Assembly (NCBI GenBank): GCA_016873575.1
Contig: VGWY01000053.1
Span: 1 to 13,281 of the forward strand
Origin: Nitrospira sp.
Lineage (GTDB): Bacteria; Nitrospirota; Thermodesulfovibrionia; Thermodesulfovibrionales; SM23-35
Length of the DNA stretch: 13,281 nt
Direction of reading: 5' to 3'
The stretch's first letter is position 1; every line of letters begins with the position of its first letter. The notes under the pieces are model-generated. The model ran no database searches, was not told the DNA's origin, and saw only the letters and a program-made list of their open reading frames with translations. Of this stretch, positions 1-5,359 are shown piece by piece. Both the position numbers and the translations under genes were made by a program.

Positions 1-64
1 GTTTTCAAAAGGATGCAGGTGATATTTCATTGTGATAGCCAGGGTTTTCAAAAGGATGCAGGTG
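1..64. repeat. 43-bp-period direct duplication, cut by the window edge
   Basis: The 20-mer TTTTCAAAAGGATGCAGGTG occurs at 2-21 and again at 45-64 (21 identical bases counting the preceding G). The bases following each copy are also related, though diverged. The period of 43 is not a multiple of three, so the second copy is read in another frame of the minus-strand gene and supplies that gene's TGA stop at 5-7. It looks like a tandem duplication that frameshifted a C-terminus. The rest lies outside the window. Confidence 0.75.
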
Positions 65-292
65 CCATTTCTTTGCGTTATCTGCACCGAATATCCTTTG
101 CTCATTTTTTATAAGTGAGAATGAATATTTTTGAGTTTCAGCGTTGTGAAAAATACTGATAAAAGTAACTGAATCTATAACGGCTTTAATCTTAACAACA
201 GGCTCATCAATCAACTGGATCTCGATGCCCTGAATGAAATTGTATTCTGAGCATGCAAGGATTATTTGCTTTGCATAGTCAAAGGCATTCAT
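5..292 (-). CDS. TumE-like (DUF6516-type) small protein, probable toxin of a TA pair
   Basis: A 95-residue protein of alternating predicted beta strands, ending in a motif with F-G-x-D-N-A followed by WHLHPFENP (about residues 68-84). A late D-N-A then a histidine-rich H-x-H-P-F segment recalls the TumE/DUF6516 toxin family; I recognise it by pattern only. Its ATG overlaps the stop of the upstream 99-residue gene by one base (TAATG), which implies translational coupling. The last residues (after about FENPGYHNE) are read from a 43-bp duplication in another frame, so the native C-terminus is probably altered or truncated and may once have continued past the window edge. It could instead be an intact short protein of unknown function. 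Confidence 0.5.
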   Translation of the reverse strand: MNAFDYAKQIILACSEYNFIQGIEIQLIDEPVVKIKAVIDSVTFISIFHNAETQKYSFSLIKNEQRIFGADNAKKWHLHPFENPGYHNEISPASF

Positions 293-591
293 TATGCCAG
301 TGTGGAGAGTAAAGTCCTGTATTTATTCAGCCTGCTGTTCATGCCTTCCCATTCGAGATAATCTCTTTCGACGTCGTAACTGTAAGACCAAGATGTATCT
401 TCCTTCTGAAACTTTTCTGAAAACTCCTTAAAAGACATTTTATACTTATCTTCTAAGGTCTTGATTTCCGCCTCAATCTTTTCTATCCTGTGTTCAACAG
501 CATCTTTCAATATAGTAAGTATCGCAATTTCTGCCCTTGGTTCTCCGGTAATATCCATCAAAGTTTTTGATATATTAAGTGATACTGTCAT
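292..591 (-). CDS. Short coiled-coil protein, probable antitoxin partner
   Basis: A 99-residue acidic protein with a heptad-rich helix at about residues 30-52 (RIEKIEAEIKTLEDKYKMSF) and a later E-R-D-Y-L-E-W-E-G helix. No DNA-binding domain is obvious. ATG at 591 is preceded by GGAGGT with a 7-base spacer, a good ribosome binding site. Small coiled-coil proteins with an MSF-x-EF element and a DYLEWE-type helix are often found directly upstream of TumE/DUF6516-like genes, and here the two genes share a base at TAATG. An antitoxin role is inferred from this architecture only. Confidence 0.55.
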   Translation of the reverse strand: MTVSLNISKTLMDITGEPRAEIAILTILKDAVEHRIEKIEAEIKTLEDKYKMSFKEFSEKFQKEDTSWSYSYDVERDYLEWEGMNSRLNKYRTLLSTLA

Positions 592-598
592 CTTTTAT

Positions 599-643
599 AC
601 CTCCATATATTTAAATTATATCATGCATTTCATTTACATATAA
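599..643 (-). promoter_or_regulatory. Candidate promoter and RBS of the TA-like pair
   Basis: A perfect TATAAT lies at 615-620 (minus strand), about 24 bases before the start codon. The hexamer 17 bases upstream (638-643, TTATAT) is a poor -35. GGAGGT at 599-604 is the ribosome binding site. The promoter overlaps the last codons and stop of the helicase gene, so the pair could be transcribed both by read-through and on its own. Confidence 0.4.
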
Positions 644-3600
644 GGTATTCTGACAGAATAACCTCTCTTGGTCCTGATGTATCGGCAGCCGTCTCAGAAA
701 TATGCTCTTTAAAAAACTCCTGGGGTATCCCGCTCCTAAGGATCGATAGTATCTTTAAGGGTTCTTGCATTCCTGTAAAAGCATTTACCAATTTTTTTGC
801 TGTTTGTTTTGGGAGTGCCCCTTCCTCTACAATTGTTAGTAGTTTATTAAGATATTCCTCATCGTCTTCTGTGAAGCCTTTATAGTCTTTAATTGCCTTA
901 ATGGTCTGTAATAGCTTTGATTCATAGCTTCTGCTGCCGGGATGTTTTAATTGCCTTACCTCATCTGCTGTTGCCAGTTCGAATTCTTTTTTATTAGCAT
1001 CTAAGTAATCGTAAAAGTCTTTCGGCAAATTTTCTTTGGGAGTATCTTTCTCCGCCTTTAAGATTTCTACAGCCTTGAAAAAGTCTACCTCTTCTACGCC
1101 CTGTTTATTAGCGCTGAAAATCTTACGCAGTTTTCCTTTACGGAAGAAGGTTGTAACGCCATTAAATCCCCCCTCGCCCCCCTTTGCTAAAGGGGGGATG
1201 GGGAGATTATACTTTTTTGCAGTTCTTGCTTTTTTGGGTAAACGCTTTATTCTGTCAAAAAAATCCGGGTTATTATCCCTTACCTCCCGAATAACTTTTA
1301 AATATTTAAGTTCACTCTCTTCCTCTTCGTCCTCGCCTGTGAGTAATTTCTTTGAGCTTAAACGATTGAATAATTCATGCGATTGAATGGGTTCACCATC
1401 GGTCAGTAGTTTTGCATCGGCACCAAGCATTTCAATAAAAGCATTTATCTTTGCCTCTGCTGCAGCCTTTAACCCGATTTCAGATTCTGCCTGAACCGTC
1501 GGGAAAAAATTATACGCATAAATCTTATCGAATTTCGTATCTACGCGGTTGATCCTACCCACACGTTGTATTACCCTTGTAGGGTTCCACGGAATATCGT
1601 AATTGATAACGACATTAGAACGGTGCAGGTTAACGCCTTCTGAAAGAACTTCAGTTGTAATTAAAATTCTATAATCATCTTTAGGATAACGAGCTCTGGC
1701 ATCGAAATTCTCTATAACCTTTTCTTTTATAGCAGCCCCTGAGCTTCCAGAAAAACCAAGCACTGCATTCTTAAACTGTTTGCTTATATGATTTTCAAGA
1801 TAGTCTGCTGTTTCTTTAGATTCCGTAAATACTATCAGTTTGTTTTTTTTGAGGATGTTGTCATTTTCAAGCAGTTTAAGGAATTTCTCAATCTTCGGAT
1901 CATAGTCTATTTTCATCCACATATCATCAACCTGTTTTAGAATTTTCAGGTCATTTTCTAAATCTTTCCTGAAGCTTTCATCAAAGTCCTCTGACTTATA
2001 TTCTTCCGCCTTGTCTTCATCTATCAGGCGTTGTATCGCTTCTTCATCATCATTTTCGAGTAATTCGAATACTTTATTTATATGCTTTTTGCTTACAAAG
2101 ACCCTTCCTTTGTCGTATTCCCTTATAAATGTCTCATAGGATTTTATAAACCTTCCAAGTGTGTTTTTGAATGCAAAGAAACTGCTTTCAAGGCGCTTAA
2201 CAAGGAGTATTTTCATGAATTTACCCATATTAATCTGGGATAGCTGTTCAGGTTGAGTGATTCCAGCTTTCAGATATAAAAGGGACGTGTATCGAGCATA
2301 TTTGAAGGCGGTCGAAGTTGCAAGTTTAATGGTTTCTGTGAAGATTTTGTCCAGCTTTGTGTCAAACTCGTAAAGAACCTGTTTTGGATCTGCAACATCG
2401 GGAAATTTTAAATCTTGTTTTTTGAGGTCGTCCTCAAAATATCTTACAATTTCATTTCTGGTTCTTCTTACCATTAAATACTTCAAGACATTTTCCCTTA
2501 TTTCTTTAGCGTTTTCTCTGGTTACCTTAATAAATTCGTCATAGTCTTCAAACCTATCGAGATTTTTCAATTTCTCCTGAAGACGATTAAAAAATTTCTC
2601 AAGGTCACGGACTTTGGGATTAGGCAAAGTGCAATTGCGGGCTTTTTGAAATAATTTCAACTGGCTTAAGATATCTTTAGGTGTATTGTTAAGAGGTGTG
2701 GCTGAAACCAATATTACCCTTTTACCCCTGCAAATCTGTGCAAGTTTCTCATAACTGATATTTGTCTCAGTACGGAAACGATGTGCCTCATCAATAAAAA
2801 CATTCTTATATCTGTCTGTGCCTTCCTTGATAATATCATCCAGCTTGCCGATTGATCTGAAATAGGTTCCTCTGACTCCGAAATCACGAAATATATTCGT
2901 CCATGAGCCGGGGTTTTTCTCATCCAAAAGCGCAGGTGGGGCTATCACCAGATGTCTGCCATTTAGTTGTTGTGCTAAAAGTGCGGAGATATAGGTCTTA
3001 CCTAAACCAACGACATCTGCTAAAAATACCCCACCGTATTCCTCAAGCTTTGACTTGGCATCTACAACTGCTTCTTTCTGATACTGATATTCAACAAAGT
3101 TCTCTGGCAAGTATGTAGACGATATTTCGTCCGGCGTTCTACTTATCTTTTCTCCAAAATATTCGTACAGGAATTTCAGATAAAGTTCATACGGCGCGAT
3201 GCTATTATTGAGCCACGTCCTTGTGTTAATCGTTTCAATATAATCCTCTGAAACCGGAACTGACTTTCTCCAGAGTTCGTTGAATTTCTCTAAGGCAAAA
3301 TCATAATCAGCTCTGTTTTTGAGCTCGACATTGAACTCCAGATTATCTATTAGCCCAGCTTTTGTAAAATTACTTGAACCAGTTATAACCCTTCCCACGT
3401 CTCTATCCCCTTCTCCAAAGGTCATTATATACACCTTTGCATGGATGGAGGAATGCGGGTATACCCTAATCTCCAATTTGTCAGATTTTATCCATTCGAT
3501 GAACTTCTCTACACCATCTTGGACCTCCTGCTTGTCTGGAGCGGTTTCCATTTCATAAATAACATTTTCTTTGAAATCATCCTTCGCTTCGCTGTGAGAC

Positions 3601-3911
3601 AGGTGAAAAAATCCCCCCATCCCCCCTTTGCTAAAGGGGGGTAAGGGGGGATTAGCTTTCTGTATCAACTCATATGCATATCTATTGAGGCTGATACCTA
3701 CAAGAATTCTAATTTTTTCCGTTTTCTCAAGGGACTCATAAAGTTTAAAGAACCCACTCGTTTTGAAAAAGCCCACAAGCACATCAAAGAAGCGGGTGTT
3801 TTGTTCGATGGTAACTTTGAATCTATCAAGAAGGGTCTGATCTGATTCATTGGTGAAAAAAGTGAGATCTGTAATTATTGGTTTGTGTTTTATAGCATAC
3901 TTTTCAGGCAT
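630..3911 (-). CDS. PLD-nuclease / SNF2-family helicase fusion protein
   Basis: About 1093 residues, counted from ATG 3911. The N-terminal phospholipase D-type nuclease domain carries H157-x-K159 and GSSN 178-181 (one HKD half-site). It is followed by an SF2 SNF2-type helicase: a Q-motif-like YQYQ near 276, motif I GLGKT 302-306, DEAH 374-377, SAT 403-405, TTEVLSEGVN 752-761 and QRVGRINR 782-789. All ATPase motifs are intact. PLD plus SNF2 fusions are usually accessory genes thought to act on foreign or damaged DNA; the substrate here is unknown. A TTG at 3938 in the same frame is less likely because it lies inside the best promoter. Two 16-codon palindromic repeats (about residues 87-102 and 902-917) are inserted in frame without disrupting any motif. 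The gene is followed by a TA-like pair and is divergent from a mobile-element scar. Confidence 0.9.
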   Translation of the reverse strand: MPEKYAIKHKPIITDLTFFTNESDQTLLDRFKVTIEQNTRFFDVLVGFFKTSGFFKLYESLEKTEKIRILVGISLNRYAYELIQKANPPLPPFSKGGMGGFFHLSHSEAKDDFKENVIYEMETAPDKQEVQDGVEKFIEWIKSDKLEIRVYPHSSIHAKVYIMTFGEGDRDVGRVITGSSNFTKAGLIDNLEFNVELKNRADYDFALEKFNELWRKSVPVSEDYIETINTRTWLNNSIAPYELYLKFLYEYFGEKISRTPDEISSTYLPENFVEYQYQKEAVVDAKSKLEEYGGVFLADVVGLGKTYISALLAQQLNGRHLVIAPPALLDEKNPGSWTNIFRDFGVRGTYFRSIGKLDDIIKEGTDRYKNVFIDEAHRFRTETNISYEKLAQICRGKRVILVSATPLNNTPKDILSQLKLFQKARNCTLPNPKVRDLEKFFNRLQEKLKNLDRFEDYDEFIKVTRENAKEIRENVLKYLMVRRTRNEIVRYFEDDLKKQDLKFPDVADPKQVLYEFDTKLDKIFTETIKLATSTAFKYARYTSLLYLKAGITQPEQLSQINMGKFMKILLVKRLESSFFAFKNTLGRFIKSYETFIREYDKGRVFVSKKHINKVFELLENDDEEAIQRLIDEDKAEEYKSEDFDESFRKDLENDLKILKQVDDMWMKIDYDPKIEKFLKLLENDNILKKNKLIVFTESKETADYLENHISKQFKNAVLGFSGSSGAAIKEKVIENFDARARYPKDDYRILITTEVLSEGVNLHRSNVVINYDIPWNPTRVIQRVGRINRVDTKFDKIYAYNFFPTVQAESEIGLKAAAEAKINAFIEMLGADAKLLTDGEPIQSHELFNRLSSKKLLTGEDEEEESELKYLKVIREVRDNNPDFFDRIKRLPKKARTAKKYNLPIPPLAKGGEGGFNGVTTFFRKGKLRKIFSANKQGVEEVDFFKAVEILKAEKDTPKENLPKDFYDYLDANKKEFELATADEVRQLKHPGSRSYESKLLQTIKAIKDYKGFTEDDEEYLNKLLTIVEEGALPKQTAKKLVNAFTGMQEPLKILSILRSGIPQEFFKEHISETAADTSGPREVILSEYLICK
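1161..1208. repeat. GC-rich palindromic repeat, in-frame copy 2
   Basis: An inverted repeat centred on CCCCCTTTGCTAAAGGGGG, with outer C-runs and G-runs and AAATC/GATT-like ends. On the minus strand it encodes NLPIPPLAKGGEGGFN, 16 codons, lying between the helicase core and the C-terminal region. Same family, orientation and reading frame as the copy at 3606-3653. Confidence 0.85.
3606..3653. repeat. GC-rich palindromic repeat, in-frame copy 1
   Basis: Arms AATCCCCCCATCCCCCC and GGGGGGTAAGGGGGGATT surround a TTTGCTAAA core. Read on the minus strand it adds NPPLPPFSKGGMGGFF to the PLD domain, between the predicted helix ending LIQKA and the segment beginning HLSHSEAK. The length is 48 bp, a whole number of codons, with no stop in the frame used. 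Confidence 0.85.
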
Positions 3912-3946
3912 ACAGTAAAGTATAAGGATTCTTGACAATTTTTCAA
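3912..3946 (-). promoter_or_regulatory. Sigma70-like promoter of the helicase gene, possibly leaderless
   Basis: On the minus strand TTGAAA (3941-3946) is followed after 16 bases by TATACT (3919-3924), each one base off consensus. Seven bases (TTACTGT) separate the -10 from ATG 3911, so transcription would begin at or next to the start codon. There is no Shine-Dalgarno sequence before this ATG or before the upstream TTG, which fits a leaderless message. Confidence 0.5.
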
Positions 3947-3950
3947 GGAT

Positions 3951-4125
3951 TTAACGATTATCAGGGGCTTGGCCGAGTTTCACTTGGAGCTCGCCCGTCT
4001 GGAAAGGAGAGGGACAACCCAGAACTTGTTTCAGGGGAAGGCATAATGCTTGCCTCTCTATGATTTGTGGACTGGCATGGGCTTGAAGCTGAAGTGTAAG
4101 GGAAATGAATGCCATGGAAGTCAAC
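3951..4125 (+). mobile_element. Probable scar of an IS200/IS605-type element (TnpB C-terminus and right end)
   Basis: A short open frame on the plus strand ends at TAA 4044-4046 and reads RGLAEFHLELARL then ERRGTTQNLFQGKA. This style of tail (G-L-A-E-F followed by an E/R-rich stretch) recalls the last residues of some IS1341/TnpB proteins. Downstream are foldable elements: AGGCA/TGCCT around 4039-4055, and TGGCAT (4073-4078) pairing with ATGCCA (4109-4114), then GGAAGTCAAC. This resembles the non-coding right end in which TnpB guide (omega) RNAs are encoded. No RuvC catalytic block is present, so at most a fragment remains. The identification rests on pattern memory; it could be unrelated structured intergenic DNA. 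Confidence 0.35.
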
Positions 4126-4136
4126 GATTACCCTTA

Positions 4137-4169
4137 TTGATTAAAAACAAAATATGCTACAATATCGCC
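4137..4169 (+). promoter_or_regulatory. Candidate near-leaderless promoter of the PilZ gene
   Basis: TACAAT at 4158-4163 (one base off the -10 consensus) stands six bases before GTG 4170. TTGATT at 4137-4142 is a possible -35 with a short 15-base spacer. No Shine-Dalgarno sequence precedes the GTG. Transcription would start at or within a base or two of the GTG, which supports this start over the upstream TTG at 4050. Confidence 0.4.
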
Positions 4170-4496
4170 GTGGAAAGAAGGCGTGCTAAGAGAATAAGGG
4201 TTTCTTTAAAGGCTGAACGTATCTCAGGCAACGAGAAGTATGCAGTATTTATAGAGAATATTTCCGAACATGGTATTCAAATGATAACCTCACCTTCAAA
4301 CACTCATAAGAAATATATTCCTGGACAAGACATGGAGTTGAAATTCCGTCTCTCTTCAGGAGAAACTCTCAATCTCAACTGCAAAGTGAGGTGGGCATAT
4401 TACAAAACTCCGCCGGAAAGGTTAACAGACAGTATAGGCCTGGAAATTATAGACCCGCCCTTAAAATACATCGAATTTGTCAGTGCCTTGTCCTAA
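4170..4496 (+). CDS. Single-domain PilZ protein (cyclic-di-GMP binding)
   Basis: 108 residues from GTG 4170. The c-di-GMP-binding signature is complete: R4-x-x-x-R8 in VERRRAKRIRV, then N30-x-S32-x-x-G35 in IENISEHGIQM. A beta-barrel pattern with a late LNCKVRWAYYK strand and a D-S-I-G-L-E-I-I-D strand follows, as in ordinary PilZ domains. No other domain is attached, so it probably acts as a small adaptor that relays c-di-GMP levels to motility, surface or secretion partners; the partner is not evident here. The frame extends upstream to a TTG at 4050, but that part is low-quality sequence overlapping the presumed mobile-element scar, and most PilZ proteins of this type begin directly with the ERRR motif. 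Confidence 0.85.
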   Translation: MERRRAKRIRVSLKAERISGNEKYAVFIENISEHGIQMITSPSNTHKKYIPGQDMELKFRLSSGETLNLNCKVRWAYYKTPPERLTDSIGLEIIDPPLKYIEFVSALS

Positions 4497-4608
4497 TTTC
4501 GCGCTTCATATCTCTACTCACTCATCCTGCTTGACTCTTATATCGCTATAGCCTGTCAACACCTGACCCTCAACGACTTGATCCGGAGGTGGTAAAGAAG
4601 GACCTGTC

Positions 4609-4800
4609 CTATCTCGCAGTAAATCTAAAAGTCTTCATCCTCTTTTTTCGAGCCTCTGTTTGTTTTCGCTTGATTTTTACAGAGGGTTTTTCATAAAACC
4701 TTCTTCTTTTTATTTCCCTGAAGAGCCCTTCTTTCTGAAGATGGTTCTTCAGGGATTTCAAGGCTCTTTCAATGTCGCTCCCATGAACCTTTATCTCCAA
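4609..4800 (-). CDS. rpsU: Small ribosomal subunit protein bS21
   Basis: 63 residues beginning LEIKVHGSDIERALKSLK (TTG 4800 read as Met). The block KRRRFYEKPS (31-40) followed by a basic tail KIKRKQTEARKKRMK is diagnostic for bS21, and the length matches the family. The TTG is preceded by GGGAG with an 8-base spacer, all inside or just after the end of the RRM gene, whose TAG (4805-4807) lies four bases upstream, so translation is probably coupled. The frame runs on upstream without an ATG in the correct place; that upstream part is a shadow of the RRM gene. bS21 helps 30S subunits engage mRNA during initiation. An RRM gene directly before rpsU is known from cyanobacteria (rbp-rpsU). Confidence 0.9.
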   Translation of the reverse strand: MEIKVHGSDIERALKSLKNHLQKEGLFREIKRRRFYEKPSVKIKRKQTEARKKRMKTFRFTAR

Positions 4801-4804
4801 ATAC

Positions 4805-5155
4805 CTATCTCCCTCTTCTTTCCGAGTATTTTCCTCCGCCAAAACCACCTCGTTTTCCACCACCAAAACCACCGCCGCTTCTATTGAAACTGCCCCTTTC
4901 TCTCTTTTGCTGTGGTCTTGCCTCAGAAACAGTGAGTGTCCTTTCCATGAGAACCGTTCCATTGAGTGCTGAAATTGCCTTTTTCGTTTCCTCCTCTGAT
5001 GACATCTCAACGAAACCAAAACCTCTGGCCCGTCCTGTTTGTGCATCTGTTATAATTTTTACTGATTCAACTTCTCCATGTTGGGAGAAGAGTTCCCTGA
5101 TGTCATCCTCTGATGCATTGAACGAAATGTTCCCTACGTAAATCTTTGTACCCAT
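4805..5155 (-). CDS. RRM-domain glycine-rich RNA-binding protein
   Basis: 116 residues. RNP2 is KIYVGN (4-9) and RNP1 is RGFGFVEM (44-51), giving one complete RRM over about residues 3-80. A basic, glycine-rich tail follows (FNRSGGGFGGGKRGGFGGGK region, 90-109), like cyanobacterial Rbp proteins and eukaryotic glycine-rich RNA-binding proteins. ATG 5155 has GGAGGG 6 bases upstream. It is expected to bind single-stranded RNA, perhaps as an RNA chaperone. It is co-transcribed with rpsU four bases downstream, and its 5' leader contains a predicted attenuator, which suggests dose-dependent or temperature-dependent control of the pair. The RNA target is unknown. Confidence 0.92.
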   Translation of the reverse strand: MGTKIYVGNISFNASEDDIRELFSQHGEVESVKIITDAQTGRARGFGFVEMSSEEETKKAISALNGTVLMERTLTVSEARPQQKRERGSFNRSGGGFGGGKRGGFGGGKYSERRGR

Positions 5156-5161
5156 AGTTTA

Positions 5162-5234
5162 CCCTCCAAAAAAATCCCCAGAGCTTTTTAAAGTCCGGGG
5201 TCCTTTAGCTTTGAAAAGCTGTGCACTTAGTATA
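5162..5234 (-). promoter_or_regulatory. Attenuator-like leader of the RRM-rpsU operon
   Basis: A -10 hexamer TATACT (5229-5234) implies a start near 5222 and a leader of about 67 bases; no good -35 is visible. The leader holds a terminator-like hairpin (5176-5200, CCCC/GGGG base, 7 bp then a mismatch and further pairs) followed by A and seven T (5168-5175), ending right at the ribosome binding site 5162-5167. Upstream, 5207-5220 forms a perfect 6-bp hairpin with a 2-base loop. Part of it (5209-5220) can instead pair with 5182-5193 inside the terminator (11 of 12 positions). The two folds exclude each other. Confidence 0.55.
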
Positions 5235-5333
5235 GACGAAATACATCTAAATTGTATAGTGGGGGCTGCCTGGATATTTTGGGGGTATACTTTATGTTCA
5301 ATATCAAGTGGCGTTTACATGAATGCTGGCTGA

Positions 5334-5359
5334 AAGCCCCGACTTCAGTCGGGAAGCTT
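5334..5359. repeat. Perfect-stem hairpin at the end of the DUF4912 gene
   Basis: CCCGACT (5338-5344) and AGTCGGG (5347-5353) form a 7-bp stem with a 2-base loop. It extends by AAGC (5334-5337) with GCTT (5356-5359) across a 2-base bulge. The last base overlaps the TGA stop of the DUF4912 gene. No T-run follows on the minus strand, so it is a poor Rho-independent terminator. Hairpins of this AAGCCCCGACTTCAGTCGGG type resemble REP-like or IS200/IS605 end hairpins. Confidence 0.6.

Noticed and set aside
1036..1386. 116-codon plus-strand frame antisense to the helicase
   Set aside because: It is a shadow of the helicase gene across the palindromic repeat; no ribosome binding site or family resemblance.
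1161..3653. The two GC-rich repeats as a CRISPR or phase-variation tract
   Set aside because: There are only two copies about 2.4 kb apart, each a whole number of codons inside an intact gene, with no spacers.
3912..3938. TTG start of the helicase at 3938
   Set aside because: It lacks a Shine-Dalgarno sequence and overlaps the best promoter; ATG 3911 gives a normal N-terminus.
3960..4130. c-di-GMP riboswitch in front of the PilZ gene
   Set aside because: None of the conserved GEMM-I or GEMM-II sequence elements are recognisable, and the likely transcription start lies downstream of this stretch.
4050..4169. TTG-initiated 40-residue N-terminal extension of the PilZ protein
   Set aside because: No ribosome binding site, not PilZ-like, and it overlaps the structured scar region; GTG 4170 fits the motif and the promoter better.
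4805..5046. N-terminal half of a 145-codon minus-strand frame ending in bS21
   Set aside because: This part is an out-of-frame shadow of the RRM gene; bS21 homology begins only at TTG 4800, which has its own ribosome binding site.
5168..5200. Simple terminator of an upstream gene
   Set aside because: The nearest upstream gene on this strand ends at 5359 and a -10 box (5229-5234) lies in between, so the hairpin is more likely part of the RRM operon leader.
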